Shown: one piece after another, positions 1 through 7,925 of the stretch
Position numbering within the stretch: position 1 is the first letter of the stretch
Layout: every line of letters begins with the position of its first letter
From: Succinatimonas hippei
GTDB lineage: Bacteria; Pseudomonadota; Gammaproteobacteria; Enterobacterales; Succinivibrionaceae
Direction of reading: 5' to 3'
DNA length: 54,712 nucleotides
NCBI GenBank assembly: GCA_004557545.1
Contig: SFGV01000007.1
Span: forward strand, 1-54,712
Made by a program: the position numbers and the translations under genes
Notes under the pieces: generated by a model
What the model was told of the DNA's origin: nothing
Databases searched by the model: none
Seen by the model: the letters and a program-made list of their open reading frames with translations, nothing else

Positions 1-439
1 CTACTCTGTTATCGACTAGACCAGTATCTACCCCGCTATTAATGAGAGAAAGATAAGCTGAAATAGAAATACAGCCGCACCCAGTCACACCGGCTTTTGA
101 AAGTATAAGTTTCAGCTGATCTGCGTTTTCGATATAGTGCCACTCGTCACCGTCAATGATCTGATCCAGCATCTGACCATGAACAAATTCAGCAGATACT
201 GCTCCAACCTGTACGTCAATATGAATTCCGTCAGCACACGATGTCAAAATAACTCTGGCTTCCAAGCTTACAGGGGAGAAAACAAGGTCAGGAAAGCAAC
301 TTTCCAACGCCCCTTCATGAATACCATCAAAAACGAGGTCACCTTTTTCCATTGCATCATATACATCCACTGCCTCCAGATGAGCTAATTTCTTGCCTTC
401 TCTTATGGCTATATGATTGCCGGATCTTATCCAGCTCAT
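1..439 (-). CDS. Unknown protein, N-terminal 146 residues only (cut by window edge)
   Basis: An open minus-strand frame of 146 codons begins at ATG 439 and runs without a stop off the left edge, so the C-terminal part is missing. The ATG overlaps the TGA of the upstream gene in an ATGA arrangement, which implies translational coupling. The N-terminus begins MSWIRSGNHIAIREG. I do not recognise a family. The visible part looks like a soluble alpha/beta protein with no signal peptide or membrane segment. The DNA is AT-richer than the core genes to its right. The length beyond the window and any catalytic motif are unknown. Confidence 0.7.
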   Translation of the reverse strand, partial: MSWIRSGNHIAIREGKKLAHLEAVDVYDAMEKGDLVFDGIHEGALESCFPDLVFSPVSLEARVILTSCADGIHIDVQVGAVSAEFVHGQMLDQIIDGDEWHYIENADQLKLILSKAGVTGCGCISISAYLSLINSGVDTGLVDNRV

Positions 440-1227
440 TTTCTGCTCCTTACAGAAATAACAATATCACCTTCACTATCTGTCTCATATGGAACCGCCA
501 CACCGCTTTGATCTTTCTTAACCATATCTGCTGCCGGTTTGTAATCAAGAACCGGATCCTGATACCCATCAAAACTGTAAGTCGGGCCGTTCTCTGTCAA
601 AGTAAAATTTGAAAGGTCTGAAACAATATCAGTCATTCCTGCTTCACAGTAGCCCGCTACAATATCCGGAATAAAATCTCCGGATACTGCCACAAGGGAA
701 AGCATATTCAGAATAACTGACTTATGAAAATCTCCGCGATCTACTGTCTTGTTTCCTGACCACCAGCTGTAATCAGTGGCAAAACGCCACATGCGCATTT
801 TTGCAGTATCTGCATCCTCTTTTTCATACCCCTTAAAAATATCATCACAGGCTTCTAAGAAAAGTTTCCGATCAACAGCCCCCGGTGTATTTCTGAGTGC
901 AGGAACCAGTGCTTTAGAGCTTTCACCCATATACTCACAAACTGCCATCAGATCTTTCTTGTACTTCATAAGCTCTGTATATACGCCAACAGCATATGCA
1001 GCCACAACGAACCACTGATTCGGGACATACATATACCCACCGGCAGGTGATGTTATAAATGCCGTGTACTCATAAAAATCTGCCATATAATTTCTGTCTC
1101 TCAGATAACTGGCAAATTTCTCTTTAAATTCATCCGTAATTTGGACATCCTTTTGCGCACAGGTTTCCTGATAATGAAGTGTTGTCTTTCTTATTAGGGC
1201 ACATAGATCTTTTAAAACGATTTCCAT
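436..1227 (-). CDS. Unknown soluble 263-residue protein, first gene of an edge operon
   Basis: This ORF starts at ATG 1227 behind a clear ribosome site (GGGAG, 7 nt spacing) and ends in TGA overlapping the next gene's ATG. The protein has many aromatic residues (WRFATDYSWW near residue 150), no signal peptide and no transmembrane segment. I recognise no domain. The C-terminal 30 residues are acidic and Lys/Ser-rich. With the downstream gene it forms a two-gene (or longer) operon leaving the window. The AT-richer composition and lack of ties to the neighbouring housekeeping genes suggest accessory DNA, but that is inference. Confidence 0.75.
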   Translation of the reverse strand: MEIVLKDLCALIRKTTLHYQETCAQKDVQITDEFKEKFASYLRDRNYMADFYEYTAFITSPAGGYMYVPNQWFVVAAYAVGVYTELMKYKKDLMAVCEYMGESSKALVPALRNTPGAVDRKLFLEACDDIFKGYEKEDADTAKMRMWRFATDYSWWSGNKTVDRGDFHKSVILNMLSLVAVSGDFIPDIVAGYCEAGMTDIVSDLSNFTLTENGPTYSFDGYQDPVLDYKPAADMVKKDQSGVAVPYETDSEGDIVISVRSRK

Positions 1228-1580
1228 ACAAATTCTCCCTAAAATAACAAATTCCTTCTTAATCAGGTCTGTTTTTACATTGCCTGATATTCATAATTCA
1301 GTTTCATATGGATGAATGCGACAGCATCATGTAAAGGCGAATTCAGATTAAATCTCCAGTCTGTTCTGTGTCATACAGATCCATTATCTACGTTTACTAC
1401 ACCAAAGTTTTATGATAATGGACATTACGAATGTCATGACTTACTTAAGGTTGTGCCTTGGTTTGAACCCAAGAAAAAAATGATTTTCAATTGCCATTGT
1501 TGAATGTCCGGTTAAGATAATTTTTAAATATAAGTATAAGGGTACCTGAAAAGACGGATTAAATAAAGTCCTGTTAACCC
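1228..1580. other. AT-rich intergenic region, no assignable gene
   Basis: This 353-bp stretch separates the unknown edge operon from the glycosyltransferase gene. A 63-codon plus-strand frame (1312-1503) has no convincing ribosome site or family resemblance, so I do not call it. The promoter of the edge operon should lie here. I see no clear terminator or mobile-element end. Confidence 0.5.
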
Positions 1581-2366
1581 TCAGTCAGGATCTTTGCTCT
1601 TGGTACCACTATCCTTTGAGCACTGATAAAGGCTTAAATATTTGGCGGCCTCATAACCCATGTTGGCAATTGAAAGCCATAAGCCTGCCCTTCCATCTAA
1701 AAATCCTTTCCTGAATACATAGGTCCTTATAAAGCAAAAGAGCGAACGCAGAGGGATCATGGCAAGGCTGGTGGTTCTTCCCGCTCGCGCTCTGTTCTCC
1801 CCCCACAGCGCGGCGTATACGGCCTGCTTACGCCAAAAGCTCTCAAGATTTGGGTAGGAGTAGTGCAAAAGCGGGTTTTTAAGTCTTATGACCTTTGTAT
1901 CATCAGGCAGCGGCACATCCTCATGCACCAGCTTTTCATCAAAGTCTGTATGTCTTCTGTCATACAGACGGCGCTTGAAATCAGGATACCAGCCGCAGTG
2001 ACGTATGGGGGTCCCAAAAAGATATGTCAGTCTTGGGATCTCAATGACGGTGTTCTCAGAGAGCTTGCCCGTGAGATCTTTTAGCTCGTCCACGAGCTCT
2101 TTGGTGATCCGCTCATCACTGTCCAGATGCAGCACAAGGTCAGTATTGGCTTTTGATACCGCGAAACGGCGCTTATGGCCAAAGCCCTTCACGTCCGCCG
2201 GGACATCGATAACTCTCGCGCCGAGCGAGCGGGCAATTGAGCAGGTGGCGTCCGTGCTGTGCTCATCGAGCACCAGGATCTGAGCATCAAGCGGCATCGC
2301 GCTCTTTATACAGTCCCTGATCCTGAGCTCTTCATTATGGGTGAGAATGATTACGGTAAGTTCCAT
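1581..2366 (-). CDS. Family 2 glycosyltransferase, WaaE/KdtX-like (LPS core)
   Basis: A 261-residue GT-A fold glycosyltransferase. The N-terminus has the family 2 start (TVIILTHNEELRI) and a metal-binding DSD-type motif (LHLDSDERI, near residue 100), which is followed by a GWYPDFKRRLYDR segment typical of the WaaE/KdtX group that adds a beta-1,4-glucose to heptose I of the lipopolysaccharide core. The enzyme would act at the cytoplasmic face of the inner membrane. A hydrophobic C-terminal stretch (about residues 200-240) may attach it to the membrane. It is separated from the rpsP operon to its right by a terminator. The exact acceptor sugar cannot be read from sequence. Confidence 0.8.
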   Translation of the reverse strand: MELTVIILTHNEELRIRDCIKSAMPLDAQILVLDEHSTDATCSIARSLGARVIDVPADVKGFGHKRRFAVSKANTDLVLHLDSDERITKELVDELKDLTGKLSENTVIEIPRLTYLFGTPIRHCGWYPDFKRRLYDRRHTDFDEKLVHEDVPLPDDTKVIRLKNPLLHYSYPNLESFWRKQAVYAALWGENRARAGRTTSLAMIPLRSLFCFIRTYVFRKGFLDGRAGLWLSIANMGYEAAKYLSLYQCSKDSGTKSKDPD

Positions 2367-2413
2367 GCGTCCTCCGCGATTTTGGTTATGAGAGTTTAGC
2401 GCATGGGTGAGTC

Positions 2414-2441
2414 AAAAAACCCGGCGTGAAGCCGGGTTTTT
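2414..2441 (-). terminator. Rho-independent terminator of the rpsP-rimM-trmD-rplS operon
   Basis: A GC-rich stem (ACCCGGC / GCCGGGT) with a short GTGAA loop is flanked by A and T runs, giving a U tract in the leftward transcript. It lies about 25 bp after the rplS stop. The flanking runs would also let it work in the other direction. Confidence 0.85.
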
Positions 2442-2464
2442 CAGAGAATGATAAGTAAGTCCTA

Positions 2465-2815
2465 TCAGACCTTCTCGCGAATGCGGGCAGCCTTGCCGTT
2501 GAGCTGACGGAGGTAGTACAGCTTGGCGCGTCTGACATCACCGCGACGGGTTACCTTGATGGAAGCGATCAGAGGGGAGTGGGTCTGGAAAACACGCTCA
2601 ACACCCTCGCCTGAGGAGATCTTGCGGACGGTGAAGGATGAGTTCAGGCCGCGGTTGCGCTTGGCGATGACATTACCCTCAAAAGCCTGCAGACGGGACT
2701 TGTCGCCCTCGACCACGCGGACCTCAACTCTTACGGTGTCGCCCGGGAAGAACTCGGGGATATCCTTGCGGAGCTGCTCTTTCTCAAGCTCATCAATGAT
2801 GGGATTGCTGGACAT
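2465..2815 (-). CDS. rplS: 50S ribosomal protein L19
   Basis: A 116-residue protein matching L19 in length and motifs: FFPGDTVRVEVRV near residue 22, FEGNVIAKRNRGLNSSFTVR in the middle and a basic C-terminus with RRGDVRRAKLYYLR. L19 sits at the 30S-50S interface of the ribosome. It is the last gene of the conserved rpsP-rimM-trmD-rplS operon and is followed by a strong hairpin terminator. The start ATG 2815 lies 32 bp after the trmD stop. Confidence 0.97.
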   Translation of the reverse strand: MSSNPIIDELEKEQLRKDIPEFFPGDTVRVEVRVVEGDKSRLQAFEGNVIAKRNRGLNSSFTVRKISSGEGVERVFQTHSPLIASIKVTRRGDVRRAKLYYLRQLNGKAARIREKV

Positions 2816-2847
2816 TTCTAATACCTGCCATTAAAAAACAAAAATCT

Positions 2848-3591
2848 TTAACTTTCCCTTTCGCGGAGGTATTCGGCAAGAAGCTTCGATTCCTCTTTAG
2901 AAAGTTCCCGCGACTTTATAAGCTCGGGACGACGCTCATAGGTACGCCCCAGAGCCTGCTTAAGCCGCCACCGCCGGATCCTTTCGTGATCGCCGCTCAT
3001 CAAAACCTCAGGTACCTTAAGACCATCGATGATCTCAGGTCTAGTGTACTGGGGGTAATGGAGCAGCCCCTGCGCGAACGAATCCCTTTCGGCATTCCGG
3101 ATATTCCCGAGTACCCCGGGAACCATCCTTGAAACCGCGTCGATGATGCACATGGCAGGAAGCTCACCCCCTGACAGGACATAGTCACCGACTGAAACCT
3201 CCAGATCGACTTCAGTCTGAAGGACGCGCTCATCAATGCCCTCGTAGCGTCCGCAAACGAGGATCATCGAGCCCCAGTCATGGAATCGGGTGACCAGAGA
3301 GTGATCGAGCCGCACGCCCTGAGGGGACATGCAGACTACCTTGGTTCCGGATGGCGCATCCTGTCTTGCGGCATGAAGCGCGTCGCGAAGCGGCTGGACG
3401 CTCATGAGCATCCCCGGTCCGCCCCCGTAAGGTTTGTCATCCACGGAGTGGTAGGCGTCATGGGTGTAATCTCTGGGGTTGTATAAATGAACCTCAATAA
3501 GTCCGTTTTTACATGCCCGTTTGGTTACACCTGAACCCGTAACCGCGGAAAACATTTCCGGAAAGAGCGAAACACAACCAAACCACATCAT
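2848..3591 (-). CDS. trmD: tRNA (guanine-N1)-methyltransferase TrmD
   Basis: TrmD methylates G37 of tRNAs with S-adenosylmethionine, preventing +1 frameshifting. The SPOUT-family trefoil knot is visible: YGGGPGML near residue 60, LVCGRYEGIDERV near 110 and DYVLSGGELPAM near 135. A longer frame with a GTG start at 3612 would overlap rimM by 19 bp, but TrmD proteins begin M-W-(I/F)-G, so I place the start at ATG 3591 (or the adjacent ATG 3588), two bases after the rimM stop. The length, about 247 residues, is normal for the family. Confidence 0.95.
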   Translation of the reverse strand: MMWFGCVSLFPEMFSAVTGSGVTKRACKNGLIEVHLYNPRDYTHDAYHSVDDKPYGGGPGMLMSVQPLRDALHAARQDAPSGTKVVCMSPQGVRLDHSLVTRFHDWGSMILVCGRYEGIDERVLQTEVDLEVSVGDYVLSGGELPAMCIIDAVSRMVPGVLGNIRNAERDSFAQGLLHYPQYTRPEIIDGLKVPEVLMSGDHERIRRWRLKQALGRTYERRPELIKSRELSKEESKLLAEYLRERES

Positions 3592-3593
3592 GG

Positions 3594-4145
3594 TCAGTAG
3601 TCTTCGCCCCACTCTACCCTAACCGTCTTTGAGGAGAGATCAACCTCTTTGACGATCGGGCCAGCGACATACGGTATGAGGAGATTATCCTTCTTCCCGT
3701 GTGCCGGGCGGTCAGAGGGAGACACTTCCATTACGGGAGCGGCTCCATGATCCCAAATTCTCAGCACTTTGCCGAGCATTACGCCTTCAAGACCAATCAC
3801 GTTGCAGCCAATCAGATCCTGCAGGTAAATGGCTCCTTGCGGCGCCCGGGGCAGGCTTGAGCGCCTGATCCCTATTTCCATCCCCGTGAAGTTTTTCCCT
3901 TCCTCCGGAGTGGAAACGCCACACAGCTTTACGATAAACGCACCGCCGTGCTGCGCATAATCTTCAACCCGGACCTCGCGCCATTCCTCCCCGCGCCGGC
4001 GGATGTACCATGGCGAGTAGTCAAAAAGGTCCTCGGGTCTGCTTGTGAAAGACTGAACCTTGATCCAGCCCTTCAATCCATAGACCGAACCCAGCCGGCC
4101 CATGGGACGCGGTAAATCTCCTGCCTGTTGTACGGCAGGTGCCAT
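3594..4145 (-). CDS. rimM: 16S rRNA processing protein RimM
   Basis: RimM assists 30S subunit head assembly and binds S19. The 183-residue protein shows the N-terminal RimM beta-barrel with the family signature GRLGSVYGLKGWIKV (residues 17-31) and a C-terminal PRC-like barrel ending in LLIPYVAGPIVKEVD. The ATG overlaps the rpsP stop (TGATG), so translation is coupled. It sits in its standard place between rpsP and trmD. Confidence 0.95.
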   Translation of the reverse strand: MAPAVQQAGDLPRPMGRLGSVYGLKGWIKVQSFTSRPEDLFDYSPWYIRRRGEEWREVRVEDYAQHGGAFIVKLCGVSTPEEGKNFTGMEIGIRRSSLPRAPQGAIYLQDLIGCNVIGLEGVMLGKVLRIWDHGAAPVMEVSPSDRPAHGKKDNLLIPYVAGPIVKEVDLSSKTVRVEWGEDY

Positions 4146-4528
4146 CAGGCCTGCGCGCCCTCAGCAGGAGCCTCGGCGGCTTTTGCCTCCTCAGCGGCCT
4201 TCTTCTCGGCCTCAGCCTTGGCAGCCTTCTTGGCGGCCACAGCCTTCTCGTGTTTCTCCTGTTTGGCTTTCAGAACAGCCTCAACGCCCATCTCGTTCTC
4301 AACGAGCAGACGCTTTACGCGCTCTGAAGGCTGCGCGCCCTTGGCGATCCAGGCGTTGATCTTCTCAACGTCAAGACGCAGGCGTACTTCTTTGCCGGTG
4401 GCGATCGGATTGAAGAATCCGAGCTGCTCAATGAATCTGCCTGAAGCAGCGTAACGCTGATCGGCGACAATAACGTGATAGAAAGGACGTTTGTTGGCGC
4501 CTAAGCGACGTAAACGAATGACTACCAT
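4145..4528 (-). CDS. rpsP: 30S ribosomal protein S16 with long Ala/Lys/Glu tail
   Basis: S16 is recognised from its start MVVIRLRRLGANKRPFYHV and the following RFIEQLGFFNP. The S16 core occupies about 82 residues, the full length in Escherichia coli. Here the protein continues for roughly 45 more residues with a low-complexity helix-prone tail of Ala, Lys and Glu. Such tails occur on S16 of some bacteria, but their role is not clear. It is the first gene of the operon, with its own promoter and a leader hairpin upstream. Confidence 0.96.
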   Translation of the reverse strand: MVVIRLRRLGANKRPFYHVIVADQRYAASGRFIEQLGFFNPIATGKEVRLRLDVEKINAWIAKGAQPSERVKRLLVENEMGVEAVLKAKQEKHEKAVAAKKAAKAEAEKKAAEEAKAAEAPAEGAQA

Positions 4529-4549
4529 TTCGCATTACCTTTAAATGTG

Positions 4550-4572
4550 AACATTCCGCAGGGCGGAATGTT
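4550..4572 (-). promoter_or_regulatory. Perfect stem-loop in the rpsP leader
   Basis: A perfect 10-bp inverted repeat (AACATTCCGC / GCGGAATGTT, 3-nt loop) lies between the rpsP promoter and its ribosome site. No U tract follows, so it is more likely a leader structure that affects translation or RNA stability than a terminator. Confidence 0.55.
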
Positions 4573-4598
4573 AAAACTACTAAAAATACAGTCGCACC

Positions 4599-4626
4599 AT
4601 TATACGTTCATTCGGACAAAAATCAA
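4599..4626 (-). promoter_or_regulatory. Sigma-70 promoter of the rpsP operon
   Basis: The minus strand reads TTGATT (-35, 4626-4621), 16 bp, then a consensus TATAAT (-10, 4604-4599). Transcription would begin near 4592, giving a leader of about 64 nt that contains the perfect stem-loop. Confidence 0.7.
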
Positions 4627-4653
4627 GAATTTTCCGAAGGCGCGTTGGAAGTC

Positions 4654-6027
4654 TCAGCGGCCGGGCATTCCGGGGAATCTGCCCGCGCCCATCATGGACT
4701 TCATCATGCCGGCCATACGGCCGAACTTGCCGCCCTTCATCTTCTTCATCATCTTGCTGATGCCGTCAAACTGGCGCAGGAGCTGATTGACCTCTGAGAT
4801 CTGCACTCCGGCGCCCATGGCGATGCGGCGTTTGCGCGAGGCCTTGATGATCTCAGGATGAGCGCGCTCCTTTAAGGTCATGGAGTCAACGATGGCTATC
4901 ATGTGATCGATCATCTTCTCGTTGAGCTTTCCCTTGATCTGATCGGCTATCTGACCCGCGCCCGGCAGATGGGAGAGCAGTCCGCCCATTCCGCCCATCT
5001 TCTTGACCTGTAGCATCTGGGCCTTGAAGTCATCAAAGGTGAAATCCCCGCCCTTTTTGATCTTGGAGGCAAGCTTTTTGGCCTCGTCAACGTCAGTCTT
5101 GCGCTGCAGATCCTCAATAAGCGAGAGCATGTCGCCCATATCAAGGATGCGCGAGGCGATGCGGTCAGGATAGAAGGGCTCCAAAGCCTCTATCTTCTCG
5201 CCCATACCTATGAACTTGATTGGCTTGCCGGTTATCTCGCGCACCGACAGCGCGGCGCCGCCGCGGGCGTCACCATCGGCCTTGGTTAAAATAACGCCGG
5301 TCAGGGGCAGAGCCTCTGAGAAGGCCTTGGCGGTGTTAGCCGCATCCTGACCTGTCATGGCGTCAACCACGAAAAAGGTCTCAACCGGATCGAGAGCCTT
5401 GTGCAAAAGGGCTATTTCCTTCATCATCGCCCCATCTACCGCGAGGCGTCCCGCGGTATCGACGATGAGCACGTCATAGGCCTCAAGCTTTGCCTGATTT
5501 AAGGCCGCCTTTACTATATCAAGCGGTTTTTGCGAGGTGTCGGAGGGGAAGAATCCCGCGCCGCAGGACTGAGCCAGAGTTTTTAACTGGTCGATGGCGG
5601 CCGGGCGGTAAACGTCGGCTGATACCAGCAATACCTTCTTTTTGAGCCGCTCCTTGAGATAAAGCGAAAGCTTGGCGGCGCTGGTGGTCTTGCCGGCGCC
5701 CTGAAGACCTGCCATCAGGATCACCGCGGGCGGCTGGTGGGCCAGGTTAATTGCGGAATTCTCCCCGCCCATGGTATTTACGAGCTCATCGTAAACCGTG
5801 CGGATGAACTCCTGTCCCGGGGTGAGGCTTAACGCTACCTCCTTGCCAAGAGCTCTCTCCTTAACCCTGGTCGTGAAGGACTTGACCACCGGCAGCGCGA
5901 CATCGGCCTCAAGCAGGGCCGTGCGCACCTCACGCATGGTGTCCTTTATATTCTCTTCGGTTAATCTGCCCTTTCCGCTGATGTTCTTGAGCGTACGGGA
6001 GAGTCTGGAGGTAAGGTTATCAAACAT
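4654..6027 (-). CDS. ffh: Signal recognition particle GTPase Ffh
   Basis: Ffh binds 4.5S RNA and signal sequences of inner membrane proteins and delivers ribosomes to FtsY. The 457-residue protein has an N domain (residues 1-90), a GTPase G domain with the P-loop GLQGAGKTTSAAKL near 105, DTAGR near 190 and TKADGDARGG near 248, and a methionine-rich C-terminal M domain from about 300 to the end (KKMGGMGGLLSHLPG and a closing MMGAGRFPGMPGR). Length and domain order are standard. It is upstream of rpsP on the same strand, as in many gammaproteobacteria. Confidence 0.98.
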   Translation of the reverse strand: MFDNLTSRLSRTLKNISGKGRLTEENIKDTMREVRTALLEADVALPVVKSFTTRVKERALGKEVALSLTPGQEFIRTVYDELVNTMGGENSAINLAHQPPAVILMAGLQGAGKTTSAAKLSLYLKERLKKKVLLVSADVYRPAAIDQLKTLAQSCGAGFFPSDTSQKPLDIVKAALNQAKLEAYDVLIVDTAGRLAVDGAMMKEIALLHKALDPVETFFVVDAMTGQDAANTAKAFSEALPLTGVILTKADGDARGGAALSVREITGKPIKFIGMGEKIEALEPFYPDRIASRILDMGDMLSLIEDLQRKTDVDEAKKLASKIKKGGDFTFDDFKAQMLQVKKMGGMGGLLSHLPGAGQIADQIKGKLNEKMIDHMIAIVDSMTLKERAHPEIIKASRKRRIAMGAGVQISEVNQLLRQFDGISKMMKKMKGGKFGRMAGMMKSMMGAGRFPGMPGR

Positions 6028-6044
6028 CCTGATGCCTCATGCGT

Positions 6045-6081
6045 AAAAAAAACTCCCCGCGATTATATCATCGCGGGGAGG
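6045..6081 (-). terminator. motX terminator with a -10-like TATAAT in the loop
   Basis: A 10-bp perfect stem (CTCCCCGCGA / TCGCGGGGAG) is followed on the minus strand by eight T. It lies between the motX stop and ffh and would end motX transcripts. The loop contains TATAAT on the minus strand (6067-6062), placed correctly to start ffh transcription near 6055. The matching -35 is poor. Confidence 0.8.
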
Positions 6082-6099
6082 GATGCTTTGGGATGGAAG

Positions 6100-6813
6100 C
6101 TAGTAGTCGTAGGCAAATTCCTGATCGCGGGCCACCACATTTGGCGGCATGCGCTTTTGCAGCTCCTTCTCAAGATACTGCTGCTTAAGCCTGCTGTACT
6201 CGTCAGTGTAGTTTGAGTGATAAAGCCAGCTGTAGGCCTCCTCATACATCGACGGGCTGCCAAATCCGCGGATCAGCATGTCAGCCCACCCGAGCCTGCC
6301 GGTCTTTGAGCCCAGCACCGCCGAAGTGTGCATGTAACGCTCGGAGAGCTTGCGGTTCTTGGCGACAAAATAGCCGTTCTCATAATAAAATGACAGACGC
6401 TCAAGCGCCGGAGCGTAGGCGCTCTGCGCGGCTTTTTTCATGTAATCAAGCCCGAGATCCTGATCCTTTGTCACGCAGACCCCGTTTATCAGCATGTCGC
6501 CCCAGGCGAACATGAACGCTGGGATCTTTACGAGTCTCGCACGATCCTCAATATCCGGGGTGAACTGGCAGCGGTCATGATCATGCACAACGCTGAAGAG
6601 CATCTGATCCTCAATAATGCGGTTTAACTGCTCTGTGGTATAGACCTCGGTATTGGTGCCGTCAGGCTTGACCTCATCCTTGAGAGCCTCGATCTGCTCC
6701 TCCGCGGCCTTTGCCTGGGAGCTGGTCACGGGATCAAAGGATGAATGCTGCAACGCCATAGCGCTGCATGGCAGAATAACAAGCAAAAGCGCTAACAGCC
6801 TGCCTTTACCCAT
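6100..6813 (-). CDS. motX: MotX-like protein of the sodium-driven polar flagellar motor
   Basis: The 237-residue protein has an N-terminal signal peptide (hydrophobic stretch about residues 4-20, AMA cleavage site) and tetratricopeptide/Sel1-like repeats (for example MKKAAQSAYAPALERLSFYYENG near 125 and EAYSWLYHSNY near 195). The C-terminal LQKRMPPNVVAR matches my memory of MotX, the periplasmic T-ring protein that anchors PomA/PomB stators in Vibrio and Aeromonas. An excellent sigma-28 promoter lies directly upstream, which supports a flagellar role. No other flagellar gene is in the window. A generic Sel1-repeat protein is the alternative. Confidence 0.8.
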   Translation of the reverse strand: MGKGRLLALLLVILPCSAMALQHSSFDPVTSSQAKAAEEQIEALKDEVKPDGTNTEVYTTEQLNRIIEDQMLFSVVHDHDRCQFTPDIEDRARLVKIPAFMFAWGDMLINGVCVTKDQDLGLDYMKKAAQSAYAPALERLSFYYENGYFVAKNRKLSERYMHTSAVLGSKTGRLGWADMLIRGFGSPSMYEEAYSWLYHSNYTDEYSRLKQQYLEKELQKRMPPNVVARDQEFAYDY

Positions 6814-6863
6814 GTGCCACCTCTTGAGAACTGTCCTTACTTAAAAATGATCTCATACCTGAT

Positions 6864-6890
6864 ATAACGGCACAGCGCTCTCAATCTTTA
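6864..6890 (-). promoter_or_regulatory. Flagellar sigma-28 (FliA) promoter for motX
   Basis: The minus strand reads TAAAGATT, exactly 11 bp, then GCCGTTAT. The known FliA consensus is TAAAGTTT-N11-GCCGATAA, so this matches 13 of 16 positions with perfect spacing. The motX ATG lies about 50 bp downstream, behind an AGAGG ribosome site. Confidence 0.8.
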
Positions 6891-6903
6891 TTTTAGGAGA
6901 CGT

Positions 6904-6930
6904 AAAAAGCCGCCCGGAGGCGGCTTTTTT
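6904..6930 (-). terminator. Terminator of mdh
   Basis: The stem AAGCCGCC / GGCGGCTT with flanking A and T runs lies 20 bp after the mdh stop. The symmetric runs suggest it can act in both directions. Confidence 0.85.
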
Positions 6931-6950
6931 AGTAAGAATGGCTTCTTAAA

Positions 6951-7925
6951 TTACTTGTTCTCAGAGGCCCACTTCTTGCCGAACTCAACACCCTTGGTGA
7001 TGTTCTTCTTGAGGGTCTCGACAGCGCCGTCGATGGCCTTCTGCTCAAAGGCGGAAACCTTGCCGAAGTCGATTACCTTCTCCCAGCCGTTCTTGCCGAA
7101 GAGCACGCGCTGCGCAAAGAAGTCAGCGTACTTGGAGCCGCTCTCGACATATGCGTTCTCGGTTACACCCGGACGACCCTCGAGGCCCTCAACGATCTTA
7201 AGGGCAAAACGGGCGCCAGCGGCGGCCATTGACAGGGTGGCTGAACCAGCGCCGGCCTTGGCCTCAACAACCTCGGTACCGGCGTTCTGGATACGATCGG
7301 TAAGGGCGGCGATACGATCCTCAGGGATCGCGTCGGTGCCTAAGATCTGGGAGAGCAGCGGAATGATGGTGACGCCGCTGTGACCGCCGATGACGTTGAT
7401 GCGGATATCCTTCTTGGATACGCCGAGCTCTTCGCCAAGGAAGGTCTCAGAACGGAGGGTGTCGAGAACCGACACGCCGAAGAGGCGGTGAGCGTCATAA
7501 ACACCGCGGGCCTTTAAAACCTCAGCGGCGATAGGCACAGTTGAGTTAACCGGGTTGGTGATGATGGCGATGCAGGCCTTCGGGGCAGCCTTGGCAACGT
7601 TGTTGACCAGTCCTGCGATGATGCCGGCGTTGATGTTGAACAGATCATCACGGGTCATGCCGGGCTTGCGGGCCACACCAGCGCAGATCACTACAACGTC
7701 GGAGCCCTTTACACAGGCCTGAATAGGATCAGGATCATTAGGCTTGCCTGAAAAACCTTCAACTGCGACATCGGTAGGGATGTGGCTTAAATCCTTGGCA
7801 ACGCCCGGGGTAACCGGAGCGACATCGTAGAGGCTCAGTTCAGAACCTGCAGGAAGCTGGGTCTTGAGTAATAAGGAAAGGGGCTGGCCAATACCGCCTG
7901 CGGCGCCTAAAACTGCAACTTTCAT
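6951..7925 (-). CDS. mdh: NAD-dependent malate dehydrogenase
   Basis: Mdh interconverts malate and oxaloacetate with NAD(H) in the cytoplasm. The 324-residue protein has the dinucleotide-binding start KVAVLGAAGGIGQPLSLLL, the substrate-binding loop GVARKPGMTRDDLF (about residues 76-91) with its arginines, ITNPVNSTVPI near 115, and the catalytic His in VIGGHSGVTIIPL near 175. The length is slightly above the 312 of E. coli. It is a single-gene unit bounded by a terminator. In succinate-forming anaerobes this enzyme works in the reductive direction, but that is inference about the host. Confidence 0.98.
   Translation of the reverse strand: MKVAVLGAAGGIGQPLSLLLKTQLPAGSELSLYDVAPVTPGVAKDLSHIPTDVAVEGFSGKPNDPDPIQACVKGSDVVVICAGVARKPGMTRDDLFNINAGIIAGLVNNVAKAAPKACIAIITNPVNSTVPIAAEVLKARGVYDAHRLFGVSVLDTLRSETFLGEELGVSKKDIRINVIGGHSGVTIIPLLSQILGTDAIPEDRIAALTDRIQNAGTEVVEAKAGAGSATLSMAAAGARFALKIVEGLEGRPGVTENAYVESGSKYADFFAQRVLFGKNGWEKVIDFGKVSAFEQKAIDGAVETLKKNITKGVEFGKKWASENK

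Noticed and set aside
1312..1503. 63-codon plus-strand frame
   Set aside because: No ribosome site or family match; treated as intergenic.
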